From an unidentified eubacterium SCB49 (GTDB taxonomy: Bacteria > Bacteroidota > Bacteroidia > Flavobacteriales > Flavobacteriaceae), in assembly GCA_000170815.1 (NCBI GenBank), contig ABCO01000002.1, positions 186,001 through 250,000 on the forward strand: 64,000 nt of DNA. The letters run 5' to 3'. Position numbers and translations under genes: made by a program. The first letter of the stretch is position 1, and each line of letters opens with the position of its first letter. The notes under the pieces are model-generated. The model had not been told where the DNA came from and ran no database searches. It saw only the letters and a program-made list of their open reading frames with translations. Shown piece by piece: positions 52,541-62,124 of the stretch.

Positions 52541-53353
52541 CTATTTCCACCAGTTTTTTACATCGTCATTTCGTTCTAACTCATTTTCTATAGTATCAGG
52601 TAATGCTGCAAAAAAGTCAATTCCTGTTTTTTGTTCTATATCATCTATAGAAACCATGTAGTTGTAAAATGAACCTGAAGTTTTTCCATTGGGTATTATA
52701 AAGGCAATCGCTCTATAATCATTACCACGTATATCAAACACAATCTTATAAAACGCTTCTGGGACTGCTACTCGCTCATCTCCTATTGTTTTTAATCCCT
52801 CTTTTAAAATACCACCTGTAACTACATACACATCGTCATAACGACCCGCCCAATAGCGTGTTTTTTGCTCTAGACTATTCCATATTCCCCCATTAAAACT
52901 ACCATCTTGCGGACTTATATTACTTGTTAAAAACGTTTCGTGATAGGCATCGTATGTAAATTTTCTATCTCCAGCCGGACACAAATGACCTTTGTCATAC
53001 CCAGAGTTTTTATAGTTACGCCAGTCTGCAGATTCGGTTTTCACCGCTCTATCTTGAACAAAATAAGGACGTTTATGCTGGTCTTTTGTCAAGTGCTTTT
53101 CTAACAACTCATAAGCCACCCATTCTGCCTGCTCATATTCTTCTCTATAACTTAACGTATAGTAAGCGTGTGTTACAATCTCACCATTACTTGAAGGCAG
53201 CATATTTCCGAAGGTATTATCACCCGTCATTGGAGCATTATCCATATCTATAGACGGATAGTCTTCTGTCTTCTTATCTACGTAGCCTTCTAAGTAGTAT
53301 AAACCCGTTGTTACGAGTACGATTAAAATGGGATACACGTATTTCCTGTTCAT
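52541..53353 (-). CDS. DNA/RNA non-specific endonuclease (NUC family)
   Basis: A 270-residue exported or membrane-anchored nuclease with one N-terminal helix (YPILIVLVTTGLYYLEG). The catalytic motif is YDKGHLCPAGDRK (His general base in DKGH, in place of DRGH), and the metal-binding Asn lies in the SNISPQDGSFNGGIWNSLE helix. It probably degrades DNA and RNA outside the cytosol for nutrient use. It is convergent with rodA across the repeat array and 11 bp from the permease gene. Confidence 0.92.
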   Translation of the reverse strand: MNRKYVYPILIVLVTTGLYYLEGYVDKKTEDYPSIDMDNAPMTGDNTFGNMLPSSNGEIVTHAYYTLSYREEYEQAEWVAYELLEKHLTKDQHKRPYFVQDRAVKTESADWRNYKNSGYDKGHLCPAGDRKFTYDAYHETFLTSNISPQDGSFNGGIWNSLEQKTRYWAGRYDDVYVVTGGILKEGLKTIGDERVAVPEAFYKIVFDIRGNDYRAIAFIIPNGKTSGSFYNYMVSIDDIEQKTGIDFFAALPDTIENELERNDDVKNWWK

Positions 53354-53364
53354 CTTTTTCTTTT

Positions 53365-54489
53365 TTAATTCTTCACATCTAACGCATCTCGCAATCCGTT
53401 TCCAATCATCATAAAAGCGGTAACCAAACTCATAATTGCAAGTCCGGGTATTAATGCCAAAAATGGTTTTCCTAAAATAATATAACTGTAGTGATCTTTA
53501 ATAATACCACCCCAACTTGGCATGGGTGGTTGTGCGCCTATGCCTAAAAAGCTGAGACCACTTTCGATAAGTATAGCGCCTGCAAAGTTTGCTGCGCTTA
53601 TAATAATTACGGGCGCTAAACAGTTGGGTAAAATATGTTTTGTAATAATTCTGAAATCTTTAAAACCTAAAGCACGTGCTGCTGTTACAAACTGTTCTTC
53701 TTTTACACTTAAAACCTGCCCTCTCACAACTCTGGCTACTTCTACCCACATGGTTAAACCTACAGCGACAAAAACTTGCCAAAACCCTTTACCTAAAGCC
53801 AATGTGATTGCAATTACCAATAACAAAGTAGGGATAGACCAAGTAACATTAATCACCCACATAATGGCAGCATCAACCTTACCTCCATAATAACCCGCGA
53901 TGGCACCCATTGGGATTCCTATTAACAACGAGATAAAAACAGCTACAAAACCTATGGCTAGCGAAATACGAATACCCACTAACATTCTACTTAGTAAGTC
54001 CCGTCCATATTTATCCGTACCTAACAAGAATTTTTGATCCTTTAGGTACATGGTTACTATTTCATTGCCTGAAGTAGCCTTCGGAAACAAGCTTACCTTA
54101 TAAGTTGTTTCTATCCCTTCAATATTTTCTCCTGTGTATGGAGTGATGGCAATACCCTCTGCTAGCACTCTGTATGATGAGATAGGTAATTCTGTATCTG
54201 CTGTGGCTTTTCCGAAGAAAAACTGAGAGATTATATTTTCTTGTGCTGCCGTACCCATAGACAAATTGTTCTCTGCTGGAATGGTGAGCATTTGAACTTG
54301 AAAACCAGGCGACTTACCATTAATGGAAAGGTGCATTTGGTTCGCATTTTTAGAATTGTCTGGTGCTAATGCATATGCAAAAATTGCTATGATAAGGCAC
54401 AGAATTAAAAACCAAAAACTAAAAACGCCCCAGAAGTTTTTCTTAAACTTCTGGAGCGCTACTCTTGATAATGATGCTGAATTATTCAC
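53365..54489 (-). CDS. Dipeptide/oligopeptide ABC transporter permease (DppC/OppC-like)
   Basis: A 374-residue inner-membrane permease. N-terminal helix (about 18-42), a periplasmic insert of about 120 residues and then the binding-protein-dependent permease core with GLTMWVEVARVVRGQVLSVKEEQFVTAARALG (EAA loop). The LLGTDKYGRDLLSRML sequence is the OppC_N signature. The other transporter genes are not in this window. It lies 13 bp after the protease gene and may be co-transcribed with it. Confidence 0.92.
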   Translation of the reverse strand: MNNSASLSRVALQKFKKNFWGVFSFWFLILCLIIAIFAYALAPDNSKNANQMHLSINGKSPGFQVQMLTIPAENNLSMGTAAQENIISQFFFGKATADTELPISSYRVLAEGIAITPYTGENIEGIETTYKVSLFPKATSGNEIVTMYLKDQKFLLGTDKYGRDLLSRMLVGIRISLAIGFVAVFISLLIGIPMGAIAGYYGGKVDAAIMWVINVTWSIPTLLLVIAITLALGKGFWQVFVAVGLTMWVEVARVVRGQVLSVKEEQFVTAARALGFKDFRIITKHILPNCLAPVIIISAANFAGAILIESGLSFLGIGAQPPMPSWGGIIKDHYSYIILGKPFLALIPGLAIMSLVTAFMMIGNGLRDALDVKN

Positions 54490-54502
54490 ATCACAAAGCT
54501 AA

Positions 54503-56656
54503 TTAATTTTTTATTTCGGTAACGGTGTTCTTTTTAATGTTATTCAACTTTAAATCTTGTAGAACATTTACCGCTTCTTCTACATAAATATCTTTTGCAA
54601 GATTTTTATGCCATCTTTTACGTTTCTCTCTAAGTACTGTGTCTTGTTTCATTAAAGCTATCTCATTAGACAAAGAGCGATAATTCATTTTATTATCATA
54701 CTCATCTATAGCTTCAAATTTTTCTCCCACTACTTTACGAGCTTCTATTTCACTTTTATATTCTTCATAATTAAGTGTCACTTCATTCTCGTCTCTACGA
54801 TCTTTAATCCAGTGCGCATTTTCATCTATTAGGGCTAATTGTGCACTCTGAGCCATACGAGCTTTACTTTTTGCAATCGCTTCATCAAAACCAACATAGC
54901 CATCAAAAACAGTGTAGGTTGCAGGATCTATCTTATCGTAAGGCAACGGATTATCATAATCACGTTCTCCTATATCGATATAACTATAACGATCTGGCAT
55001 CACGACATCACTTTTTACTCCTTCTAATTGAGTAGAACCACCATTTACTCTATAAAACTTTTGTGTCGTAAGTTTTAAAGCGCCAATATCACCTGCGTCG
55101 CTATTGCGTAACCATTGGTTAAGATCTACTACATTTTGCACCGTACCTTTACCGTAGCTTTGCTCGCTACCAATAATAATCGCTCTTTTATAGTCTTGCA
55201 TAGCTGCAGCTAAAATCTCTGAAGCAGAAGCCGAAAGTTCATTCACTAAAATCACTAAAGGACCATCCCAAGTTATGCTCTTGTCTGTATCTTTTAACAC
55301 CTCTTTTCCATCTCCTTTTGAGGCTACCTGAACCACAGGTCCATCTTTAATAAACAACCCAGATATTTCTACTGCTGTTCTTAACGATCCTCCGCCATTA
55401 TCTCTAAGGTCTAACACAAGACCTTCCATTCCTTCTTCTTTAAGTCGTTCAATTTCTTTTTTCACATCACTAGCAGCATTACGCTTATTGTAATCTTCTA
55501 GGTCAAAGTAAAACTGCGGTAGGTTTATTAAACCAAATGTTTTGTCTTCTTTATCAATTATGGTAGACTTTGCATAAGTTTCTTCAAGCTCTACAACATC
55601 TCTTGTAATAACTTCTTCTTCTAGCGCTCCATCTACTCTTTTAATAGTCAAGACAACTTTAGTGCCTTTAGGACCTTTTATTAATTTAATCGCATCATCA
55701 AGTCGCATACCTACAACACTCACTGGTTCTTCTTCATCTTCTTGACGCACTTTTACAATAGCATCACCTACATCCATGTGCTCTCCTCTCCATACTGGAC
55801 CACCGCTAATTACCTCGACAATTGTGATGTAATCATTCTTTTTTTGAAGTCTCGCACCTATTCCTTCTAGTTTTCCACTCATTCTAACATCAAAACGCTC
55901 TTTATCTGGCGGAGCAAAATAAGTAGTGTGAGGGTCAAACTCCTCTACGATTGTGTTTAAATAAATTGAGAAATAATCTTTTCTTTCAAGATCGTCAGTA
56001 AATTCAAAATACTCATCCAGCGACGTTAATGTTGTATTTCTTGATTTTTCTTCAATCTCTTTTTCTGTGCGTGGTTTAAAATCTTCTTCCGTTTCTAGCT
56101 TTTTTTCATCTTCTTCAAAAAGGTCATAGTAACTAGATATGGTAGAAAATTTTAATTGTGCTTTCCATCTTTTCTTTAATTCGTTCTCATCTACGGCATA
56201 GGCTAAGTTGTCATAATCTACATTAATCACCTCTTTCTTGCTATAATCAAAAGGTGTTTCTAGTACTTCTGCATACATCTTTCTTGCGGAAACTTGACGT
56301 TCCATAAATCGTTCGTACACAAGATTAAAAAACGTTAAATCTTTTGCTTTTAGCTGGTCGTCAATCTCTGTTTTGTATTGCTCAAACTCTTTAATATCAC
56401 TCGCTAAAAAGAAACGCTTTACAGGATCTAATCCTTCAATAAAATCTGTATAAATTGCTTCAGAAAAGGTATCATCTATAGCTAACGGGCTATAATGTCC
56501 TCTCTCAAGCACATAAGTTAATAGGTCTATTAACAACTTGTCATTATCTGGATCCTGAAATTCTTTTGTGGTAAAACTACAAGATGCAGCTGCCACAAAA
56601 ACAGCTAGAAATAATACTTTAAAATTTTTTTTCACTATACGCATAGGTCGCTTCAT
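54503..56656 (-). CDS. prc: Tail-specific C-terminal processing protease (Prc/Tsp, S41 family)
   Basis: A 717-residue exported protease that cuts proteins at nonpolar C-termini. The N-terminus has a lipobox-like VAAASCSF. It has a PDZ domain (about 240-330, YITIVEVISGGPVW), the catalytic Ser in NELSASASEILAAAM (about S463) and the catalytic Lys in EQSYGKGTVQNV (about K488). A C-terminal DUF3340-like helical region completes it. Exported quality control or envelope protein maturation is the likely role. Confidence 0.95.
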   Translation of the reverse strand: MKRPMRIVKKNFKVLFLAVFVAAASCSFTTKEFQDPDNDKLLIDLLTYVLERGHYSPLAIDDTFSEAIYTDFIEGLDPVKRFFLASDIKEFEQYKTEIDDQLKAKDLTFFNLVYERFMERQVSARKMYAEVLETPFDYSKKEVINVDYDNLAYAVDENELKKRWKAQLKFSTISSYYDLFEEDEKKLETEEDFKPRTEKEIEEKSRNTTLTSLDEYFEFTDDLERKDYFSIYLNTIVEEFDPHTTYFAPPDKERFDVRMSGKLEGIGARLQKKNDYITIVEVISGGPVWRGEHMDVGDAIVKVRQEDEEEPVSVVGMRLDDAIKLIKGPKGTKVVLTIKRVDGALEEEVITRDVVELEETYAKSTIIDKEDKTFGLINLPQFYFDLEDYNKRNAASDVKKEIERLKEEGMEGLVLDLRDNGGGSLRTAVEISGLFIKDGPVVQVASKGDGKEVLKDTDKSITWDGPLVILVNELSASASEILAAAMQDYKRAIIIGSEQSYGKGTVQNVVDLNQWLRNSDAGDIGALKLTTQKFYRVNGGSTQLEGVKSDVVMPDRYSYIDIGERDYDNPLPYDKIDPATYTVFDGYVGFDEAIAKSKARMAQSAQLALIDENAHWIKDRRDENEVTLNYEEYKSEIEARKVVGEKFEAIDEYDNKMNYRSLSNEIALMKQDTVLREKRKRWHKNLAKDIYVEEAVNVLQDLKLNNIKKNTVTEIKN

Positions 56657-56810
56657 TTTTATATGGACTAAATTATATATAAAAACCGTGCCAACGGGCG
56701 ATTTACGATTTAAAGTTTTGTTAATCCGAAATTTTATCTCTTTAGTAGAGGTTTCAACTAATATAACGAAGTGAAAGGGCTTAGCATTTCAGAATCGCGG
56801 GTATTAATTG

Positions 56811-56818
56811 TATTTTTG
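56811..56818 (+). promoter_or_regulatory. surE promoter -7 box
   Basis: TATTTTTG is a TAnnTTTG match 19 bp before the surE ATG; no strong -33 element was found. The 181-bp gap upstream of it, between the divergent prc and surE genes, shows nothing else certain. Confidence 0.5.
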
Positions 56819-56837
56819 TGACTAAATAACAAGAAGC

Positions 56838-57614
56838 ATGACTAAAAAGAAGCCACTCATCTTAGTTACTAATGACGATGGGATTACAGCGCCAGGAATA
56901 CGTACTCTTATTGAAGTAATGAACACCATAGGAGATGTCGTTGTAGTTGCCCCAGACGCGCCACAAAGCGCCATGGGACATGCCATTACAATAAACGACG
57001 TTTTGTACTGTAATAAAGTAAACGTTGCAGAAGGGCAGCCTCAACAAGAATATAGCTGTAGCGGCACACCTGTAGATTGTGTAAAACTGGCTGTAAACGA
57101 ACTTTTGGACCGAAAACCAGACTTATGTGTGAGTGGTATTAATCACGGAAGCAACAGCTCTATTAACGTGATTTATAGCGGTACGATGAGTGCTGCTGTA
57201 GAAGCTGGGACTATTGGAGTACCTGCAATTGGGTTTTCTTTATTAGACTATTCACTTGAAGCAGACTTTGAACCTACTAAAAAGTATATCGAATTAATGG
57301 TGAGACAATGCCTTGATAACGGTTTACCTGAGGGCGTAGTTTTAAATGTAAACTTTCCGAAGTTACCTGCAGACGAGATTAAAGGAATTAGAGTTTGTAG
57401 GCAAGCAAATGCACATTGGGAAGAGAAGTTTGACAAGCGAACTAATCCTTTAGGTCGTGAATACTACTGGCTCACAGGCGAGTTTATCAACAAAGACAAA
57501 GGTGAAGACACAGACGAGTGGGCTTTAGAACATGGCTACGTTTCTGTAGTTCCTGTACAATACGACCTTACCGCACATCACGCAATAAAAACTATAAATA
57601 CCTGGGATATATAA
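56838..57614 (+). CDS. surE: 5'/3'-nucleotidase SurE
   Basis: Survival protein/nucleotide phosphatase of 258 residues. The metal site is LVTNDDGITAPG (Asp-Asp, residues about 12-13), with SGTPVDCVKLA and SGINHGSNSSINVIYSGTMSAA as further family blocks. Its stop overlaps the next start by one base (TAATG), so the genes are translationally coupled. It lies in the lpxB gene group. Confidence 0.96.
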   Translation: MTKKKPLILVTNDDGITAPGIRTLIEVMNTIGDVVVVAPDAPQSAMGHAITINDVLYCNKVNVAEGQPQQEYSCSGTPVDCVKLAVNELLDRKPDLCVSGINHGSNSSINVIYSGTMSAAVEAGTIGVPAIGFSLLDYSLEADFEPTKKYIELMVRQCLDNGLPEGVVLNVNFPKLPADEIKGIRVCRQANAHWEEKFDKRTNPLGREYYWLTGEFINKDKGEDTDEWALEHGYVSVVPVQYDLTAHHAIKTINTWDI

Positions 57615-57910
57615 TGAAAGTAGGTGTAAAAGAATTATTAATAGGGTTAATAACAGGATTGCTTGTAAACGCCTTGGGAGTTTTAATTTGTCTGTTTATT
57701 GTTTCACAAATAAAAGGACTTACTTTAGCTTACGCTTTTAACTTTTACATAGAGAGCGGAACCTCATGGTCTGTACTAACCCTTGGTGCATTACCTAATT
57801 TATTGGCTTTCTTTGGGTTTTTAAAAATTAATAGAGACCAAAGGGCACGTGGTGTTATTTTAGCCACGCTTTTAACAGCGATTACCGCTTATATTATTTA
57901 CTTTACCTAA
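57614..57910 (+). CDS. Small membrane protein between surE and lpxB
   Basis: A 98-residue protein from ATG 57614 (MKVGVKELLIGLITGLLVNALG), which overlaps the surE stop by one base. Three hydrophobic helices (about 8-30, 50-65 and 77-96) are seen. It is a conserved neighbour of surE and lpxB in flavobacteria, but I cannot name a function. It ends 9 bp before lpxB. Confidence 0.8.
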   Translation: MKVGVKELLIGLITGLLVNALGVLICLFIVSQIKGLTLAYAFNFYIESGTSWSVLTLGALPNLLAFFGFLKINRDQRARGVILATLLTAITAYIIYFT

Positions 57911-57919
57911 AACTTATAA

Positions 57920-59032
57920 ATGAAATATTACCTCATAGCCGGCGAAGCTTCTGGAGACCTACACGGTGCAAACCTAATGAAGGCGCTCAAAATAGAAGAT
58001 CCTGACGCAGAATTTCGGTTTTGGGGCGGTGATTTAATGCAAGAACAAGGTGGGATAATGGTAAAACATTATCGCGAACTCGCTTTTATGGGTTTTGTAG
58101 AAGTAATTGCAAACCTTGGTACCATTCTTAAAAATATAAAACTTTGTAAAAAAGACATTGCAGATTTTAACCCCGACAGAATTATCTTTATTGACTATCC
58201 AGGTTTTAATCTTCGTATTGCTAAATGGGCAAAACAAAATAAATTTAACACACATTATTATATTTCTCCTCAAATATGGGCTTGGAAAGAAGGCCGTATT
58301 AAAGGCATCAAAACATCAGTAGACAAGATGTATGTCATTCTACCTTTTGAAAAGGATTTTTACGAGAAGAAGCATAACTTCCCTGTTCATTTTGTGGGGC
58401 ACCCATTAATAGATGCCATTGCAGACAGGCCTCAAATCTCTCCAGAAACATTTAAAAAAGAACATGGATTAGACGACAGACCTATTATTGCATTATTACC
58501 TGGAAGTAGAAAACAGGAAATAGAAAAAATGCTTTCGGTAATGCTAGACATCACAACAGATTTTCCAGAATATCAATTTGTAATTGCTGGAGCACCTAGC
58601 CAAGAAAGAGACTACTACAACACCTTTATAAAACAAAGCAATGTAAAATTTGTTGCAAATAAAACCTACGACCTACTCACTTTAAGCCACGCTGCATTAG
58701 TTACTTCAGGTACAGCAACGCTAGAAACAGCCTTGTTTAAAATACCGCAAGTGGTTTGCTATAAAGGGAGCCGTATTTCATATGAAATAGGTAAACGTGT
58801 GATTAAATTAAAATTCATATCGCTTGTAAATCTTATTCTAGACAAAGAAGTTGTTACAGAACTCATACAAACAGAATTTAACACAAAACGACTTAAAGAA
58901 GAATTGATCAAAATATTAGATGAAAAAAATCGAGCTGCCCTCTTCTTAGCGTATTATGACTTAGAGCAAAAGTTAGGTGGAAAAGGCGCTAGTAGAAAAA
59001 CGGCTGCTTTGATTAGTAAAAAAAAACATTAA
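57920..59032 (+). CDS. lpxB: Lipid-A-disaccharide synthase
   Basis: Peripheral-membrane glycosyltransferase that joins UDP-diacylglucosamine and lipid X in lipid A synthesis. The 370-residue protein starts MKYYLIAGEASGDLHGANLM and contains the family blocks FIDYPGFNLRIAKWAK, YISPQIWAWKEGRIK, HFVGHPLID, ALLPGSRKQEIEKML and SGTATLETALF. Its end overlaps the convergent next gene by 20 bp. Confidence 0.96.
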   Translation: MKYYLIAGEASGDLHGANLMKALKIEDPDAEFRFWGGDLMQEQGGIMVKHYRELAFMGFVEVIANLGTILKNIKLCKKDIADFNPDRIIFIDYPGFNLRIAKWAKQNKFNTHYYISPQIWAWKEGRIKGIKTSVDKMYVILPFEKDFYEKKHNFPVHFVGHPLIDAIADRPQISPETFKKEHGLDDRPIIALLPGSRKQEIEKMLSVMLDITTDFPEYQFVIAGAPSQERDYYNTFIKQSNVKFVANKTYDLLTLSHAALVTSGTATLETALFKIPQVVCYKGSRISYEIGKRVIKLKFISLVNLILDKEVVTELIQTEFNTKRLKEELIKILDEKNRAALFLAYYDLEQKLGGKGASRKTAALISKKKH

Positions 59033-59384
59033 TACCTTCATAAAGTATAGGCTTACCATATTTTAAAGTGGGTAAAAACTCACCAAATGGTGTGATTAAA
59101 AACACCACAATAAAAACAACAAGTACCACCTTTGTTACTACTGAAATTTTCTTGCTTGGAACCCTATAATTAGCTTTATCATTCTCAAAAGCTAGTGAAT
59201 AATTAGCTGTCGGTAATTTTTCTTGACGACTCAAAAACAAACTTACCTGAGAAAAAACTGCAAACCTTCTCATTAAAAGGAACGATACAAACAGGGTAAC
59301 ACCAGTGAAAATCAATACTGGAAGCTCTAGTTCACCCCAGCCATGTTGAATGGGATGTTCCATATAAATTCTAAGAAAGTTCAT
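59013..59384 (-). CDS. Uncharacterised membrane protein, 123 residues
   Basis: A 123-residue protein with two hydrophobic helices (about 24-42 and 86-104). Its 3' end overlaps lpxB by 20 bp in a tail-to-tail arrangement. No family was recognised. The start could be M1 or M8 (MEHPIQHGWG). It may be a small inner-membrane protein specific to flavobacteria. Confidence 0.65.
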   Translation of the reverse strand: MNFLRIYMEHPIQHGWGELELPVLIFTGVTLFVSFLLMRRFAVFSQVSLFLSRQEKLPTANYSLAFENDKANYRVPSKKISVVTKVVLVVFIVVFLITPFGEFLPTLKYGKPILYEGINVFFY

Positions 59385-59523
59385 TTTTTTAATTAAAATT
59401 TTGACGATACGCTATATGCTATCAGTAAAACGATTTATATTCCTTTCTACTATATACAGTTGTACATACACCAAATATAACTTAAATTGCGGTAAAGTCT
59501 AGAGTCTTAATAAGCCCGTGTTT

Positions 59524-60030
59524 ATGAAAAAAATTACTTACCTGCTTCTACTCACCCTTTTTATGAGCGCTTGCGGTTCTAAAAAAACAATACCCCGAAA
59601 AAACAGAGCCATCACTTCTTCTGAAGTAAAAAAGCCTTCTTCTTCAAAACAAATAGACAATATTATTAATGAAGCCATGCGCTATAAAGGCACTCGTTAC
59701 AAATATGGCGGCACCACTAAAAGCGGTATGGACTGCTCAGGTTTAGTTTACGTGTCATTTAAAGAGAATAACATTGATATGCCTAGAGTCTCTCGTGATA
59801 TGGCTACTAGAGGCACTAAAGTTTCAGTAAAAAAAGCAAAAGAAGGTGATTTACTCTTTTTTCAGACCAATAAAAACAGACGCGTTATTAACCATGTAGG
59901 TATCGTAACCGCTGTTCAAGGTGATGATATTAAATTTATCCACAGCTCTACTTCTCGCGGAGTGATTGTTTCTTCATTAAAAGAAAAATACTGGAATGGT
60001 GCTTTTGTAGAAATAAGACGTATCATTTAA
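59524..60030 (+). CDS. NlpC/P60-family cell-wall hydrolase lipoprotein
   Basis: A 168-residue lipoprotein from ATG 59524 (MKKITYLLLLTLFMSACGSKK, lipobox Cys about 17); an earlier in-frame GTG at 59518 is less likely. The catalytic triad of the C40 peptidase is present: Cys in SGMDCSGLVYVSF, His in INHVGIVTA and a second His in FIHSSTSRG. It cuts peptide cross-links of peptidoglycan (D,L- or L,D-peptide bonds). It is 48 bp upstream of comEC. Confidence 0.92.
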   Translation: MKKITYLLLLTLFMSACGSKKTIPRKNRAITSSEVKKPSSSKQIDNIINEAMRYKGTRYKYGGTTKSGMDCSGLVYVSFKENNIDMPRVSRDMATRGTKVSVKKAKEGDLLFFQTNKNRRVINHVGIVTAVQGDDIKFIHSSTSRGVIVSSLKEKYWNGAFVEIRRII

Positions 60031-60042
60031 TTCATTATCTTG

Positions 60043-60074
60043 TGCTAAAGCGCTCATAAAGAACCACTTTAGCA
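60043..60074 (+). promoter_or_regulatory. Inverted repeat before comEC
   Basis: TGCTAAAG (60043-60050) and CTTTAGCA (60067-60074) form an 8-bp perfect stem with a 16-nt loop. It ends just 3 bp before the comEC ATG and so would cover the ribosome-binding region. There is no T-run, so it is not a terminator. Confidence 0.45.
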
Positions 60075-60077
60075 TCA

Positions 60078-62105
60078 ATGAAATTTATTAATTATCCCAT
60101 TATCAAATTTTCTTTCTGCTTAACTGTAGGAATTTTGTGTGCGCATTATTTTGGCGATCACTTTAAGGCTCCACTTTATTTGCTTGGAATACTTTTAGTG
60201 ACTATTGCTATTCTTTGGGGGATGGCTCGCAAAAAGATGTTTCAGAATAGTTTCTTCGGAATTGTTACTTACCTCACTTTTATCACCATTGGCTATATTA
60301 ATTATCAATACAGATTACCACAAAACATCCCCAATCATTACACCACTATAGCTAGCACAGATAGTTTACAATTTATTGAGCTCAAAATCACTAAAGAACT
60401 CAAACCCGACAATTATAACCATAAATATATTGCGACTGTTCGTGCCCTTAACTCCAAAACAACAACAGGAGACATACTGTTATTACTACAAAAAGACACC
60501 CTCAGGCAAGCTTTACAACTGGATGACATTTTGTTACTCAACAAAAACATAGAAGCGATTCGTGCGCCTCAGAATCCACATCAGTTTGATTATGCTGCCT
60601 ATATGCGAACCCTAGGCATTTATGGCCAAATACGCAGTATTCCTTCTGAAATATTAACGCATAAAAAAGGAGCGACAACCATTATAGGTTTTGCAGAAGG
60701 TATTCGGAATCATATTATTTCAAAATTAAAACAATCCTCCATAGGTAAAGAAGAGCGTGCCATTGTGCAAGCATTGTTATTAGGGCAGAAAAACGAAATA
60801 AGCAAAGAAACTTTTGATGCCTATGCAGCAGCTGGCGCAATACACATACTAGCCGTATCTGGTTTGCATGTGGGAATTATATACCTTATTCTTTTAACAA
60901 TTACCTTTCCCCTACTTCGTATTAAATATGGCAAACAAATACAAAGCATATTCATTGTGCTGTGCCTTATTAGCTTTGCGATAATTACAGGCTTATCTCC
61001 TTCTGTAACAAGAGCTGTTACTATGTTTAGTTTTTTAGCGCTTGCAGGATTATTAAACAGACAAACCAGCACCATAAACACCCTTTCACTCTCCTATCTT
61101 GCGTTATTATTAGTAAATCCTCTTTGGATATTTCATGTGGGCTTTCAACTAAGCTACCTCGCGGTTTTCTTTATAATATGGCTACAACCGCTGTTAAGAG
61201 ACCTATTAACCTCACGTAATTATTTTATAAGGAAAATATGGGGTATTGTTACTGTTACGATCACTGCCCAATTAGGGTTACTCCCATTAAGTCTTTATTA
61301 TTTTCATCAATTTCCTGGTCTGTTTATAATAACAAACGTGGTTATTCTTCCTTTTCTCGGCTTACTTTTAGGCGCAGGAATCATTATCATTTTTCTCGCT
61401 TTAATCAATGCATTACCAGAGGGTCTAGCAAATATATTTGGCCGTATCATAAAAGCATTAAACGACTTTATTGCATGGGTAGCAGGCCAAGAAGACTTTT
61501 TATTTCAAGACATTCCGTTTTCTATTTTCAAAGTCTTTGGAACCTATTTTGTGATTTTTGCTGTAGTATTACTATGGAAACAATTATGCTTTAAAAGAAT
61601 CGTCCTCGCTTTAAGCAGTATTATAGTTTTCATTTCAGTGTTCAGTTTTGATAAATGGAAAAGCACAGACAGTGAGTTAGTCATATTTCAGAAAAGTAGA
61701 ACAACATTAATTGGCGTAAAACAGTCACAAGAACTTGTTGTTTTTAGTTCAGATACCTTGCAAGACCTTTTTAAATCATACCCTCTAAAATCTTATATCA
61801 CAGAACAAAACACCGGAAGGTTACATCAAAAAGAGACACCTTCTTATTTTATATATAACAACAAGCATATCGTAGTGATTGATAGCATAGGCGCATACCC
61901 TAAACTTAATAACATAGATATACTCCTTATGACAGAAAGCCCTAAAATTCACTTTGAACGTGTACTAGACAGCTTACAGCCCAAACAAGTTATTGCTGAT
62001 GGTAGTAATTACACAACATACGTTAATCGATGGCAAGCAAGTTGTATAAAAAGAAAAATCCCTTTTCACCATACTGGCAAAAAGGGAGCTTTTATATTAA
62101 AATAG
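60078..62105 (+). CDS. comEC: ComEC/Rec2-family DNA-uptake channel protein
   Basis: A 675-residue integral membrane protein of the DNA-translocation channel. The N-terminal soluble DUF4131/OB-like region follows two helices, then the Competence domain (AAAGAIHILAVSGLHVGIIYLI, about 250-272) with many helices. The C-terminal extracellular part lacks the HxHxDH metallo-beta-lactamase motif; only a degenerate remnant (LLMTESPKIHFERVL, then VIADGSNYTTYVNRW) is visible. Nucleotide cleavage at the surface is thus unlikely in this protein. Natural competence is possible. Confidence 0.92.
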   Translation: MKFINYPIIKFSFCLTVGILCAHYFGDHFKAPLYLLGILLVTIAILWGMARKKMFQNSFFGIVTYLTFITIGYINYQYRLPQNIPNHYTTIASTDSLQFIELKITKELKPDNYNHKYIATVRALNSKTTTGDILLLLQKDTLRQALQLDDILLLNKNIEAIRAPQNPHQFDYAAYMRTLGIYGQIRSIPSEILTHKKGATTIIGFAEGIRNHIISKLKQSSIGKEERAIVQALLLGQKNEISKETFDAYAAAGAIHILAVSGLHVGIIYLILLTITFPLLRIKYGKQIQSIFIVLCLISFAIITGLSPSVTRAVTMFSFLALAGLLNRQTSTINTLSLSYLALLLVNPLWIFHVGFQLSYLAVFFIIWLQPLLRDLLTSRNYFIRKIWGIVTVTITAQLGLLPLSLYYFHQFPGLFIITNVVILPFLGLLLGAGIIIIFLALINALPEGLANIFGRIIKALNDFIAWVAGQEDFLFQDIPFSIFKVFGTYFVIFAVVLLWKQLCFKRIVLALSSIIVFISVFSFDKWKSTDSELVIFQKSRTTLIGVKQSQELVVFSSDTLQDLFKSYPLKSYITEQNTGRLHQKETPSYFIYNNKHIVVIDSIGAYPKLNNIDILLMTESPKIHFERVLDSLQPKQVIADGSNYTTYVNRWQASCIKRKIPFHHTGKKGAFILK

Positions 62106-62124
62106 TAGAAATTACTAACTACTT

